Source: Muribaculaceae bacterium (lineage in GTDB: Bacteria; Bacteroidota; Bacteroidia; Bacteroidales; Muribaculaceae). Taken from it: a stretch of 64,000 bases of DNA. Positions 53,088 to 62,499 of the stretch are shown piece after piece; within the stretch, counting starts at the first letter, position 1, and each line of letters opens with the position of its first letter. Both the position numbers and the translations under genes were made by a program. Under the pieces are notes generated by a model. It made no database searches and was not told where the DNA came from. It saw nothing but the letters and a program-made list of their open reading frames with translations. The DNA lies in the NCBI GenBank assembly GCA_028689665.1, contig JAQVCR010000005.1, forward strand, positions 1 to 64,000, read 5' to 3'.

Positions 53088-54602
53088 CTATTGCATTATT
53101 TCTTTGATTGCCAATCCGATATTATCAACAATATCGCTGGCTATCATACCGAAATTTCCATTTTTTCGTTGAGCCATGTCGCCGGCATATCCGTGAATAT
53201 ATGCACCTACCACAGCACTGACTTCGGGCTTGTAGCCTTGAGCCACAAGCGAGCCAATAATACCGGTAAGCGCATCGCCACTACCAGCAGTAGCCATACC
53301 CGAATTGCCACTATTATTAATGTATATTTTCCCGTCGGGGCGAATTGTCATTGTATGATGTCCTTTAAGCACAATTATAATGTTATAATAACGCGATACT
53401 TCGAGAGCTTTCTTTACTCGCATCTCATCGGTATAAAAGTCGCCAAAGAGACGGTCGAATTCTTTAGCGTGAGGCGTAATAATCGACATTATCGGTAAGT
53501 TGTTTAGCAGAGCCGGCTTCTGAGCGATGCAATTAAGAGCATCGGCATCGAGGATGCAAGGCGATTGAGAGCTAGTAAGGAATTTTTCGAGAGCCGCTAC
53601 CGTGTAAGGGTTTGTTCCAAGTCCCGGTCCTATTGCAATTGCGCTATAATTATGTTTTAAGTCGATGTCGGTAACAATAATATCGTGTTTATCGGCATCA
53701 TAAATAGCTTCGGGTATCGAGCTTTGGATCGGCATCATACCACAACGCGGGGCATGAACATTGACAATTCCACAACCTGAGCGAGCAGCGGCTCGAGCCG
53801 AAATAATAGCAGCACCCATCATACCATAGCTGCCGGCAACAAGCATAAGGCTGCCAAAGTCGTATTTGTTAGCAAAATCTTTTCGTTTGCGAAGCACTTT
53901 TTTTACATCGCTTTTCTCGACGAGATAGAAATTAGAAGGCGTATTCTTTATAGCGTCTTGGCTTAATTCGATATCTAGTACTTTCCATTCACCCACAAAT
54001 TCGGCATTCTCGGCAAAGAAGAACGACAAGCGAGAGAATTGGAGCGAAAGAGTGAGGTTTGCGTTAACAATATTGTTGCGAATATTTTCGCTGTTCCATT
54101 CGCCGAAAAGCCCCGAAGGCATATCGATAGAAATAATGAAAGCTCCACTTTCGTTAATATATCTCACAAGAGAAGTGAATCCCCCTTTAAGTGGTTCACG
54201 AAGACCGGAGCCGAAAAGCCCGTCAATAACAAGGTCGTCTTTAGACAGATAAGGAGGGTTGAACTCGTTAATAATTTCGGTGAAGTCGATTTCGCCTAAA
54301 GCGAAAAGTCGTTCTTTATTTTGAGTACATTCTTTAGAAAGCTTTCCACCTCCGATATTGAAAAGAAAAATCTCGACAGTGTATCCCTGCTCGATAAGCA
54401 TTCGAGCGACAGCAAGTGCATCGCCTCCGTTATTACCCGGACCGGCAAAAACGACAATTCGTTTATTCAGCAGCCAGCGACTAATAATCTCACAAGCGAT
54501 AGCCGAGGAGGCGCGTTCCATCAGATTAATAGGGGTGATAGGTTCCTTCTCGATAGTAGTCTTTTCGATAGTTTTAATATCTGAAGTAGAAAATATTTTC
54601 AT
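53088..54602 (-). CDS. nnr: Bifunctional NAD(P)H-hydrate repair enzyme (epimerase + ADP-dependent dehydratase)
   Basis: 504 residues. The N-terminal YjeF_N epimerase domain (about 1-215) has IVVFAGPGNNGGDALAVARML. The C-terminal ribokinase-like dehydratase domain (about 230-504) has GSLMLVAGSYGMMGAAIISARAAARSGCG, AIAIGPGLGTNPYTVAAL, PCILDADALNCIA, TPHAKEFDRLFG and NSGNSGMATAGSGDALTGIIGSLVAQG. It repairs hydrated NADH and NADPH: the epimerase converts R- to S-hydrate and the dehydratase restores the cofactor using ADP. Both domains appear complete. The gene is divergent from hpt. Confidence 0.96.
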   Translation of the reverse strand: MKIFSTSDIKTIEKTTIEKEPITPINLMERASSAIACEIISRWLLNKRIVVFAGPGNNGGDALAVARMLIEQGYTVEIFLFNIGGGKLSKECTQNKERLFALGEIDFTEIINEFNPPYLSKDDLVIDGLFGSGLREPLKGGFTSLVRYINESGAFIISIDMPSGLFGEWNSENIRNNIVNANLTLSLQFSRLSFFFAENAEFVGEWKVLDIELSQDAIKNTPSNFYLVEKSDVKKVLRKRKDFANKYDFGSLMLVAGSYGMMGAAIISARAAARSGCGIVNVHAPRCGMMPIQSSIPEAIYDADKHDIIVTDIDLKHNYSAIAIGPGLGTNPYTVAALEKFLTSSQSPCILDADALNCIAQKPALLNNLPIMSIITPHAKEFDRLFGDFYTDEMRVKKALEVSRYYNIIIVLKGHHTMTIRPDGKIYINNSGNSGMATAGSGDALTGIIGSLVAQGYKPEVSAVVGAYIHGYAGDMAQRKNGNFGMIASDIVDNIGLAIKEIMQ

Positions 54603-54825
54603 TTCCGATTGTTCTTACAAAAGTCTAACAACAAAATAATTTTTATTACGCAATGCAAAGGTAATCTTTTTTAAATAAAATCGAATTAAAAAGGATAATA
54701 CATAGAGTAAATTCTTCCTTAAAGTGAATTAAAATGTTAATAAATTGTAACAGATTGGACGTTATAGAACATATATGTGAATTAGACAATGAAGTTTTCT
54801 TACCTTTGTGCAAGAATATATCGTA

Positions 54826-55374
54826 ATGGAAAAGGTTACTTTTAAAGGGCTTTCTTTCGAGCCTTATATAAAAAATGAAGAAATTCAGAAAGAAGTAAAG
54901 CGAGTTGCCGCCGAAATCACAAAAGATTGTGAAGGTGAATCTCCAATATTTTTGTGCGTATTAAACGGTGCTTTTGTGTTTGCTGCCGATTTGTTTCGAG
55001 AAGTAGATAATCGAGAAGCAGAAATAACGTTTATACGTTATAAGTCTTATCAAGGCACCTCAACGACAGGAGAAGTAAAAGAAATCTTGGGGCTACACGA
55101 AGATATTGAAGGGCGTACAGTGATAATCGTAGAGGATATAGTGGATACCGGCACCACAGCGTCGCAACTAATAGCCTCGCTCGGAGTGAGAAAGCCAAAG
55201 GCTATAAAGCTAGCGACACTATTGTTTAAGCCCGATTCGCTATCAACCGATATAAAGCCCGACTATGTGTGTTTCAATATACCATCTAAGTTTATTCTTG
55301 GTTATGGACTCGATATTGACGGGTTGGCAAGGAATTTGAAAGATATTTATGTTTTGAGCAATGATTCGGAATAA
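54826..55374 (+). CDS. hpt: Hypoxanthine phosphoribosyltransferase
   Basis: 182 residues from the ATG at 54826; the longer frame begins with a TTG inside the promoter box TACCTTTG (54801-54808). [18 protein letters not shown] and [17 protein letters not shown] are the conserved loops. The PRPP-binding motif is [17 protein letters not shown], and [19 protein letters not shown] supplies the purine-binding end. It salvages hypoxanthine and guanine to IMP and GMP. Adenylate kinase follows, an order common in Bacteroidales. Confidence 0.97.
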   Translation: MEKVTFKGLSFEPYIKNEEIQKEVKRVAAEITKDCEGESPIFLCVLNGAFVFAADLFREVDNREAEITFIRYKSYQGTSTTGEVKEILGLHEDIEGRTVIIVEDIVDTGTTASQLIASLGVRKPKAIKLATLLFKPDSLSTDIKPDYVCFNIPSKFILGYGLDIDGLARNLKDIYVLSNDSE

Positions 55375-55476
55375 CATTGCTTAATTAAAATATAGAATAG
55401 CATATTTATTAATTTAGATATGCTATTATTACATTGCAAATGTGCATTTCTACAATTTATCTACAAACGAAATAAA

Positions 55477-56052
55477 ATGTTTAATATTGTTATTTTTGGA
55501 GCTCCCGGTTCCGGGAAAGGTACGCAGAGCGATAACCTAATAAAAAATTACGGGTTGTTCCATATCTCTACGGGAGATGTCCTTCGCGATCACATAAAGC
55601 GAGGAACAGATTTGGGAAAAATTGCCGATAGTTTTATCTCACAAGGACAATTAATTCCAGATGATTTGATGGTAAGCATCTTAGCCAATGTTCTCGATGC
55701 AAATGAAGAGACAAAAAAAGGTGTGATATTTGATGGCTTTCCACGCACTATCAATCAAGCAAAAGCATTGAAAACAATGCTGGCTGAACGAGGTGCAAAG
55801 GTTAATGTAGTCGTCGGGCTTGAGGTTGATGAAGATGAATTAATCGATCGTCTAATTAAGCGCGGAAAAGAGTCGGGAAGAAGTGATGATAATCTTGAGA
55901 CAATAAAAAAACGTCTTATAGTGTATCATAATCAGACTTCGCCACTACGCGACTATTATATAAGCGAGAAGAAATATCTTAGAGTGCAAGGCACCGGTAG
56001 CGTCGAAGCTATCTTTGCAAATATGAAAGCTGAGATTGACAAATTGTTATAA
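55477..56052 (+). CDS. adk: Adenylate kinase (short LID form)
   Basis: 191 residues from the ATG at 55477; 19 upstream residues in the same frame do not fit the family. The P-loop is IVIFGAPGSGKGTQSDN. ISTGDVLRDHIKRGTDLG is the AMP site, and VIFDGFPRTINQAKAL is the signature. The LID is short (RGKESGRSDDN), lacking the zinc-binding extension. It converts ATP and AMP to two ADP. It is followed by a strong terminator at 56075-56114. Confidence 0.97.
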   Translation: MFNIVIFGAPGSGKGTQSDNLIKNYGLFHISTGDVLRDHIKRGTDLGKIADSFISQGQLIPDDLMVSILANVLDANEETKKGVIFDGFPRTINQAKALKTMLAERGAKVNVVVGLEVDEDELIDRLIKRGKESGRSDDNLETIKKRLIVYHNQTSPLRDYYISEKKYLRVQGTGSVEAIFANMKAEIDKLL

Positions 56053-56074
56053 TAATATCACAATTCAAAATATT

Positions 56075-56114
56075 AATGAGCTGTCTGATTCGATTCAGAT
56101 GGCTCATTTTTTTT
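56075..56114 (+). terminator. Terminator of adk
   Basis: AATGAGCTGTCTGA (56075-56088) pairs with TCAGATGGCTCATT (56095-56108) with two G-T pairs, then TTTTTT. Confidence 0.88.
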
Positions 56115-56132
56115 GTTGTAGTGGGCGAGGTG

Positions 56133-56250
56133 GCACCCACTTCGGGGTGCAAATCATGGTTTTAGATACTCCTAGGGCTTTTAAGCCCTAGGTTATGAAT
56201 GGTGTTGCCACTCTGTGGCAATGTATGGGATAGTGTTACAGCTACGCTGT
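56133..56250. repeat. Cluster of four small palindromes (REP-like)
   Basis: GCACCC/GGGTGC (56133-56150), CCTAGGGCTT-TT-AAGCCCTAGG (56171-56192), TTGCCAC-TCT-GTGGCAA (56205-56221) and ACAGC-TAC-GCTGT (56238-56250) follow one another within 120 bp. They are GC-richer than the surroundings and non-coding. Their form fits repetitive extragenic palindromes. Copy number elsewhere in the genome is unknown. Confidence 0.6.
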
Positions 56251-56415
56251 GGCACTGTGTGTGGCTCGGTGGCACTGTGGGTGGCAGTGTGTGGCTGGGT
56301 GGCTGTGCGTGGCAGTGTGGCAGTGGCTGGGTGGCAGTGTGGCTGTGTGGCAGTGTGTGGCTCTGTGGCAGTGTGTGGGGTGCGTGGATTGGTGGCAGGG
56401 GGTGGCTTGGTTGTG
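56250..56415 (+). repeat. G/T-rich degenerate tandem repeat around GTGGC
   Basis: About 165 bp in which the core GTGGC recurs roughly every 7-10 bp with variants such as GTGGCAGTGTG, GTGGCTGTG and GCTGGGTGGC. The + strand has almost no A. The composition contrasts sharply with the AT-rich window. It codes for nothing credible: every frame gives Trp/Cys/Val-rich low-complexity sequence. It lies 316 bp before the TonB-dependent receptor gene. The stretch 56416-56730 that follows is AT-rich and contains no feature I recognise. Confidence 0.7.
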
Positions 56416-56730
56416 TTTTTTGCGCAATGTGTTGGTCTGGATCTAGTTACTTTCTCTAAATTATTTATTCGGTTATAGCTAAACTAGAATAATTCTAAAT
56501 AAAATGGTCAAAATACTTTGCAATGTCAACTTATTGATTTATCTTTGTTGCGAAAATACATAATCTATAAAACATTATTGGCTATTTACGTGTCATTTTG
56601 ATATAAAAATTATCCATAATGTTACTAAATGAAAGCGATGCATTTAGGCGAAATAGAGTGTAAAAATGTGAAAGTTTTTTTTGATGCTTGATATTTTTTT
56701 GAGAAAAAACAATAATAAACTAGCTAAGTT

Positions 56731-59604
56731 TTGATTATGAAATATAGAGTAGTGTTATGCCTAATTTTTATTACGCTTATTACTTTGCCTCGTGCAAGTG
56801 CTAAGTCGGGGCTGAATGAGGCAGATTTTGCGGGGCAAATAATTGATATAGAAAAGAATAAGCCAATAGAATTTGCAACGATAACGATACCTGACGTAAA
56901 TATGTGGGGTGTAACCGATGCGCAAGGACGTTTTGTGATTAAAGCGATGCCTAAAGGGAAATATAAATACGAAATTTCTGTTTTAGGCTATCAGAAAAAT
57001 GCAGGAGAGGTAAAAGTAGAGCCGGGAATGAAGACAATAGTATTTAATATGCAGCCATTAAATCTATCGTTGAAAGAAGTAACCGTAACAGCGCAAGCGC
57101 AGAAATTAGGTTCATCATCGATTATTGATCAGACTGCAGTAAAGCATATTCAGCCTAAAAGTCTGGAAGATCTATTCCAGTTATTACCCGGAAATATAAC
57201 GAAAAATCCAAATTTAAACAGTGTAGGTCAGGCATATATACGCGAAATTAGCAGTAATGACAATAATGCACTCGGCACACTCGTGGTAGTAGATGGTGCG
57301 CCACTCTCAAACGATGCCAATCTTCAATTAATGACAACGGCAAAGAGTAATACCGGTGCCGACCAATCTACTGCAGGGAAGGGAGTCGACCTTCGCACCG
57401 TTTCGCCCGACAACATAGAGTCGGTAGAAGTGATACGAGGAATTCCGTCGGTAGAATATGGCAATCTCACCTCGGGCGCAGTGATAGTGAAGACGCGAGC
57501 CGGCGCAACACCGTGGGAGGCAAAACTCAAAGCCGATCCATATAGCAAAATGGTATATGTAGGCAAAGGATTTATACTAAGCGAGAAAGCCGGTACACTA
57601 AGTCTGTCGGGCGATTATTCGCAATCGTATGATGATATACGCCAGAAATACAAAGGTTTTGATAGAATTACAGCAAACGCAGCCTATCATAATGTCTTTA
57701 TGAATAACAGCACTCCATTGTCATTTGATGTCAAGGCGGCATTTTTCAGCAATATAAACAATGAAAAGAGTGATCCCGAATTAAAGACCGATGAGAAGAT
57801 AAATAATAAATTTATAGGCTTAAGATTGAGCCTTCATGGCAATTGGGCATTACGCAAATCGTGGATAACCAATCTCGATTATAGTGCAATGCTAAATTAT
57901 AGCAAGCAAGAAGATTATCGAAAGCAACAAGTAATCTTGCAATCGGGAATAACCCCCGTAGGTAATGCCACGACAAGCAGCGAGTATCAGACCTTTTTTC
58001 TTAATCAGTCGTACTATACCGAATATACAATAAATGGAAAGCCATTAGATTTGTTTTTACAACTCAAAGCGAATAAGATGTTTCGATTTGGGACAGAAGA
58101 TTTTATGAATATAAAATTGGGCGTAGAATGGCGATATAATAAAAACTATGGCGATGGAATGGTCTTTGATGCTAAATATCCGCCACAGATAACAAATAAT
58201 CAAGCAATACGTCCTCGTGCTTATAACACGATACCAGCCCTGAGTGTAGGGTCGCTATTCATAGAAGATAAAGCTCGCTTCACAATGGGGAAAACGAATA
58301 TGACTATTCAAGCCGGTGTGAGATTAAGCGACCTATTTGTAGATGCAATAGCTAATCGCGACAATATATTCACCGTCGAGCCGCGAATAAACATCGACTA
58401 TAATATATTAAACAAGAAGAACAATAGCATATTCGATGATTTCAGTATTGTGGGAGGTTATGGCATCGCCACAAAAGCCCCTACACTAATGCAATTATAT
58501 CCCGATAGAGCATATTTTGATGTAACCTCGATGGCATTAATGTTTAAAGACGACACCGACGGAAGTCAAGGCAAGTCGATGGCAGTGATGACAACAAAAG
58601 TAATCGACGACACCTCAAATCCACGATTGAAACCCACATATAGCTATAAAGCCGAAGGCGGTATTTCATTTAAAAAGAATAATATCTCGGCAACGTTAAC
58701 ATTTTTCAATGAAGAATATAAGAATGAATATACATTCAGCAGTCGTCCCGTAGCTATGCCCTACAACAAATATACTGTTCCTACAGGGGTAGATGCAGTG
58801 AAATATAATAATGGAATGGTGAGCTATCTTCAGAATGGAGCATGGAGCGATGCAACGGTAAAAAATGACACATTATTTTTCAGCTATCGCACCCCGCAGA
58901 ATGGAGTAGAGACTACCAAACGAGGAGTAGAATATTCATTCAATCTAGGGCAGATACCTTATATCAAGACATCGCTGGTAGTAGATGGCGCATGGCTGTA
59001 TATAAAGCGACGCAGCACCGTAGAATCATATACGACAATTTCGGATAGCTATCAGGGCGGGAATTATCCATTAATGGCAGTGAATCAAGCCGGCAGCGGA
59101 ACAATCTCAAATCGTATAAATACGAATTTTCGGTTTATCACCCACATACCAATGCTGAAGATGGTATTTTCGACCACCTTGCAAGTAATATGGCACGAAA
59201 CCTATCAGAATATTTATCAAGATGCACAAGGCAATGATTTATACTATCGAATGAAAGATCCATTTTCGCAAACCGGCGCCGAGTCGTGGTTTGTAAATCC
59301 GGCAGGATTTATAGATTATAAAGGCGATTATACCCGTTGGCAGCCGGGAATGGAAAACGACTCAAAATATAGATATATGCTTCAGTCGTATTCACACGAT
59401 AATTATTTTGGAGTAGAGAAATTGCCTATAACAGCAATCTTAAACTTTCGCCTAACCAAAGAATTTGGAAACATAATGGAATTATCATTTATGGCGAATA
59501 ACTTCCTAAAAATATCGAAAAGCCACAAGAATACCACCACTGTAGGGTGGAGAGATTTAACAATACCAATGTACTTTGGAGCAGAAGTGAAAATTAAACT
59601 ATAA
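56731..59604 (+). CDS. TonB-dependent outer-membrane receptor with carboxypeptidase-like N-terminal domain
   Basis: 957 residues. A signal peptide is cleaved near RASAKS. A carboxypeptidase-regulatory-like domain (ADFAGQIIDIEKNKPIEFATITIP to about 115) is followed by the plug (LKEVTVTAQAQKLGSSSIIDQTAVKHIQPKSLEDLFQLLPG, VVVDGAPLSNDANLQ, DNIESVEVIRGIPSVEYGNLTSGAVIVKTRAG) and a barrel ending in YFGAEVKIKL. It is a classic TonB-dependent receptor rather than SusC: there is no SusD next to it. It opens a same-strand cluster with DUF4876, DUF6850 and a peptidase. The ligand is unknown; iron or cofactor complexes are possible. Confidence 0.93.
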   Translation: MIMKYRVVLCLIFITLITLPRASAKSGLNEADFAGQIIDIEKNKPIEFATITIPDVNMWGVTDAQGRFVIKAMPKGKYKYEISVLGYQKNAGEVKVEPGMKTIVFNMQPLNLSLKEVTVTAQAQKLGSSSIIDQTAVKHIQPKSLEDLFQLLPGNITKNPNLNSVGQAYIREISSNDNNALGTLVVVDGAPLSNDANLQLMTTAKSNTGADQSTAGKGVDLRTVSPDNIESVEVIRGIPSVEYGNLTSGAVIVKTRAGATPWEAKLKADPYSKMVYVGKGFILSEKAGTLSLSGDYSQSYDDIRQKYKGFDRITANAAYHNVFMNNSTPLSFDVKAAFFSNINNEKSDPELKTDEKINNKFIGLRLSLHGNWALRKSWITNLDYSAMLNYSKQEDYRKQQVILQSGITPVGNATTSSEYQTFFLNQSYYTEYTINGKPLDLFLQLKANKMFRFGTEDFMNIKLGVEWRYNKNYGDGMVFDAKYPPQITNNQAIRPRAYNTIPALSVGSLFIEDKARFTMGKTNMTIQAGVRLSDLFVDAIANRDNIFTVEPRINIDYNILNKKNNSIFDDFSIVGGYGIATKAPTLMQLYPDRAYFDVTSMALMFKDDTDGSQGKSMAVMTTKVIDDTSNPRLKPTYSYKAEGGISFKKNNISATLTFFNEEYKNEYTFSSRPVAMPYNKYTVPTGVDAVKYNNGMVSYLQNGAWSDATVKNDTLFFSYRTPQNGVETTKRGVEYSFNLGQIPYIKTSLVVDGAWLYIKRRSTVESYTTISDSYQGGNYPLMAVNQAGSGTISNRINTNFRFITHIPMLKMVFSTTLQVIWHETYQNIYQDAQGNDLYYRMKDPFSQTGAESWFVNPAGFIDYKGDYTRWQPGMENDSKYRYMLQSYSHDNYFGVEKLPITAILNFRLTKEFGNIMELSFMANNFLKISKSHKNTTTVGWRDLTIPMYFGAEVKIKL

Positions 59605-59622
59605 CAAACAAACAAACAAATT

Positions 59623-60855
59623 ATGAAAAAGATTCTTTATTTATTACCAATCTTGACATTGCTATTTGTTGCCTCTTGTTCGGATAAGGACGATGAGCCG
59701 GCGAAATATACAGCAACAATTAATTTAGTGTTACCAACCGAGGTTACCTCTGGTGATATAACTGAATTGTCAGTAACAGCAACAAATACGGCAACGGGAG
59801 CTGAAACCGTTGTGAGTGTAGCAAAAGGCAGCAGTACAGCATCATTTAGTCTGTTGCAAGGAATTTATAATTTCACTGCAACAGGAACTACCGCAAATTA
59901 TAACCTAAACGGAGTGTCTACATCGGTAGAAGTGTATGCCGATAAGACCGTAAGTCTGAATTTAATAGCAGGAGTAGGAAGTACATTAATCTTTAAAGAG
60001 GTTTATTTTACCGGAGTAAAGAGCTATTATTTCTTAGATGCTTTCTATGAGATATATAACAACACCAGCGAGGTTCAATATCTTGACGGAATCATAATGG
60101 GAGTAATTGATGCCGGCTATGCAGTAGGAACATATGTAGCACAGCCATCGCAATGGATGAATGCCGATGGAACATTACTACGCAATGCTTATCCAATGAC
60201 AAGCCATGTACAATATTTCCCCGGCAGTGGCAAGGACTATCCTGTTAAGCCATATTCTAGTGTAGTAATTGCAGCCAATCCAATAGATCACGCAATGCGC
60301 ACACTAAACGAGGGCGATGAAGCATCACCAGTAAGTCTTCAATATGCAGATTGGCAGTTATATACCGATAATGCATTCCCAGCCGATACAAAGATAGAAG
60401 GCGTACCAGCAATGGAATTTGCATGGAAGACATGGGGACGTGAGATGATGCCTGCAACCGACGGTCAAGCCATAATCATAGCCCGACTTGCCAACAATGA
60501 GAAGGTAGCCGACTATGTAGCTAAAGCAACAAGTATCGAGAAACACCCATCAGCATCATCTACCCACTTGATGATTCCAGCCGATGCAATTCTTGATGCC
60601 ATCGACATAGTACCTTATGTTTCGGCAGATAGATTTAAACACATAGCAGTAAAAGATGACGCAGGAATGGCATGGATCTCGGGAAAAGATGGAAATTCAA
60701 ATGCTGCATATAGTGGCAAGAGCCTACGTCGTAAGGTAGTAAGTATTACAGCCGAAGGCAAAGCAATATTTAAAGATACAAATAACTCAACAAACGACTT
60801 TATACAAGGTGGTGGAACACCAACCCCATCGGTGATTCCAACAAAAGTTGATTAA
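59623..60855 (+). CDS. DUF4876-family lipoprotein
   Basis: 410 residues. Lipobox VASC (Cys19) follows the signal. An N-terminal beta-sandwich (about 30-110, with a carbohydrate-regulatory-like GIYNFTATGTTANYNLNG) precedes a lamin-tail-like domain: LIFKEVYFTGVKSYYFLDAFYEIYNNTSEVQYLDGIIMG, YPVKPYSSVVIAANPIDH and GKSLRRKVVSITAEGKAIFKDTNNSTNDF. This arrangement matches DUF4876. It starts 18 bp after the receptor gene. It is probably a surface partner of that receptor, but its ligand is unknown. Confidence 0.85.
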   Translation: MKKILYLLPILTLLFVASCSDKDDEPAKYTATINLVLPTEVTSGDITELSVTATNTATGAETVVSVAKGSSTASFSLLQGIYNFTATGTTANYNLNGVSTSVEVYADKTVSLNLIAGVGSTLIFKEVYFTGVKSYYFLDAFYEIYNNTSEVQYLDGIIMGVIDAGYAVGTYVAQPSQWMNADGTLLRNAYPMTSHVQYFPGSGKDYPVKPYSSVVIAANPIDHAMRTLNEGDEASPVSLQYADWQLYTDNAFPADTKIEGVPAMEFAWKTWGREMMPATDGQAIIIARLANNEKVADYVAKATSIEKHPSASSTHLMIPADAILDAIDIVPYVSADRFKHIAVKDDAGMAWISGKDGNSNAAYSGKSLRRKVVSITAEGKAIFKDTNNSTNDFIQGGGTPTPSVIPTKVD

Positions 60856-60867
60856 TTTATAATCTCA

Positions 60868-60905
60868 AAGTATCACACTTTGAAACGTTTCAAAGTGTGA
60901 TACTT
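60868..60905. other. 38-nt perfect palindrome inside the operon
   Basis: AAGTATCACACTTTGAAA (60868-60885) is the exact complement of TTTCAAAGTGTGATACTT (60888-60905), with CG at the centre. No T-run follows, so it is less a standard terminator than an mRNA stabiliser, processing site, attenuator or a dimeric operator. It lies between the DUF4876 gene and the barrel gene. Confidence 0.8.
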
Positions 60906-60923
60906 AATTATTAAAAAGGCATA

Positions 60924-62486
60924 ATGGTTATAACAAAATATATCACAACATTAGCATTATTATTGGGCAGCAGCGCCATCATAGCGCAGACAATGACCGA
61001 TAATGCACGCAACTATAAAGATAGAATGTATCTCAATAATATCTTTGCAGAGAGTGCAAATCCCGTTACGGCAAATTATTATGATATACCGTCGGTAGCC
61101 GATTTCAATATAGGCTATTCTAATAGTAATGGTGAGCTTAACCTAATTGATGGTGCCACAAATGAAAATTGGTGGAATGTTTCTATATTTGGTATAAAGA
61201 AGTTTGACCGTCTATCTTTTGTAGGAGGAATAGAATATAATAATGGGACACTCGACGAACGCCGTTGGAACAATACATTATTTGTATCACAAGAAAATCC
61301 ATATATAATATGTGATTCGATAAAGAGCAGTAATTCCACCGAATTATTTAATCTTCACGGCACCGCCGCCTATCGACTGACAGATAAATTTAATGTAGCA
61401 TTAAGGGCATTATATAATGTAGGAAGCTCGGCAACACAAAAAGATCCGCGTTCTGAGATAAAGGGAATGCGTTTTCGTTTAAATCCCGGAGTAGATTATC
61501 GAATAGGAAAAAAGATTACTTTAGGACTTTCGGGCGACGTAGAATGGATGTCCGAGTCGGTTTCTCATTCGGTAGTACGAACCGATGTAAATCAATATGT
61601 GTTTTTGTTTCAAGGCTTAGGCAACCACGAGTCGAAAGCAGCAATAGGATATAGCAGGAAATATACAGGGCTTAATTATGGAGCCGATATACAATTAGTA
61701 TATAAAGATAATACAATCTCCGATTTTTTAGAGGTCGGCTATCAGGCAAATCAAGAGAAAGCCGAAGATGGTTCAGGCTCAACAAAATATAATGGAGGAC
61801 AATTTGATTCCAAAAACATTTCGTTAAGGAATCGTTTTGAAGTAAGAAAAGGAGCATTAATACACAATGTCGATTTGAGCGCAAGTATGGTCGACGTAGA
61901 AGGGACATGGTCGACACAGCGACAAGTAACCGACGACAATGGTAATCTATACTGGAATGTTGTAAACAAGTCGGTAGAATACAAAGCTACCGAATATCAT
62001 GCTAATATAGATTATAGAATAGATTATTTCACCCATAGCAATCCATCGATCACAGCTATTCTAAATATAGGGCTAAATAATTCGTCAAAGCGAAACACTC
62101 TATATGCAGCATCACAAAAATACACAGAAGCCATAGCCGGGCTGTCTGTATCAAAATATATAAACATAAAGCGAGGACAATTAAAAATATCAATCAATGG
62201 AGGTTATCAGAAAAATCTAGATAACTCACTATCAACCGATGAATTTCCAGCCTCGTTACAACTAATGATGACTCGTTACACAAAGCCCGCTTTTGAAGCT
62301 ATCATAGCCGATAAATATAATGTAGGTGCAGGTGTAAATTATAATATACCGATTAAGATAAATCGTTTTTCTACTCTGTTGGCAGCCGGTGTGTCTTATC
62401 AACACTATGGCTATGCCGGGAATTCAGCCTCTATGAGCGGAAAGGCAAAAGATATAGTGAGTGCAAATATCTCAATGACATTCTAA
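60924..62486 (+). CDS. DUF6850-family outer-membrane beta-barrel protein
   Basis: 520 residues. A signal peptide is cleaved near IIAQT. The rest alternates polar and hydrophobic strands, typical of a transmembrane barrel, ending VSANISMTF with a terminal Phe for barrel assembly. The opening DNARNYKDRMYLNNIFAESANPVTANYYDIPSVADFNIGY and LIDGATNENWWNVSIFGIKKFD match the DUF6850 pattern. It follows DUF4876, an order I recall from other Bacteroidales. The ATG at 60924 lies 18 bp after the palindrome. It probably forms part of one uptake or export complex with its neighbours. Confidence 0.83.
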   Translation: MVITKYITTLALLLGSSAIIAQTMTDNARNYKDRMYLNNIFAESANPVTANYYDIPSVADFNIGYSNSNGELNLIDGATNENWWNVSIFGIKKFDRLSFVGGIEYNNGTLDERRWNNTLFVSQENPYIICDSIKSSNSTELFNLHGTAAYRLTDKFNVALRALYNVGSSATQKDPRSEIKGMRFRLNPGVDYRIGKKITLGLSGDVEWMSESVSHSVVRTDVNQYVFLFQGLGNHESKAAIGYSRKYTGLNYGADIQLVYKDNTISDFLEVGYQANQEKAEDGSGSTKYNGGQFDSKNISLRNRFEVRKGALIHNVDLSASMVDVEGTWSTQRQVTDDNGNLYWNVVNKSVEYKATEYHANIDYRIDYFTHSNPSITAILNIGLNNSSKRNTLYAASQKYTEAIAGLSVSKYINIKRGQLKISINGGYQKNLDNSLSTDEFPASLQLMMTRYTKPAFEAIIADKYNVGAGVNYNIPIKINRFSTLLAAGVSYQHYGYAGNSASMSGKAKDIVSANISMTF

Positions 62487-62499
62487 CCCAATTAAAATA

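Noticed and set aside
52953-53498. A 181-codon + strand frame with hydrophobic N-terminus
   Set aside because: Most of it is antisense to nnr, and its composition mirrors that gene; no family resemblance.
56133-56415. CRISPR array
   Set aside because: No repeated direct repeat with regular spacers and no cas genes.
56199-56459. Frames rich in Trp, Cys and Gly over the G/T-rich repeat
   Set aside because: They arise from low-complexity DNA; three overlapping frames are open at once, with no signal or domain.
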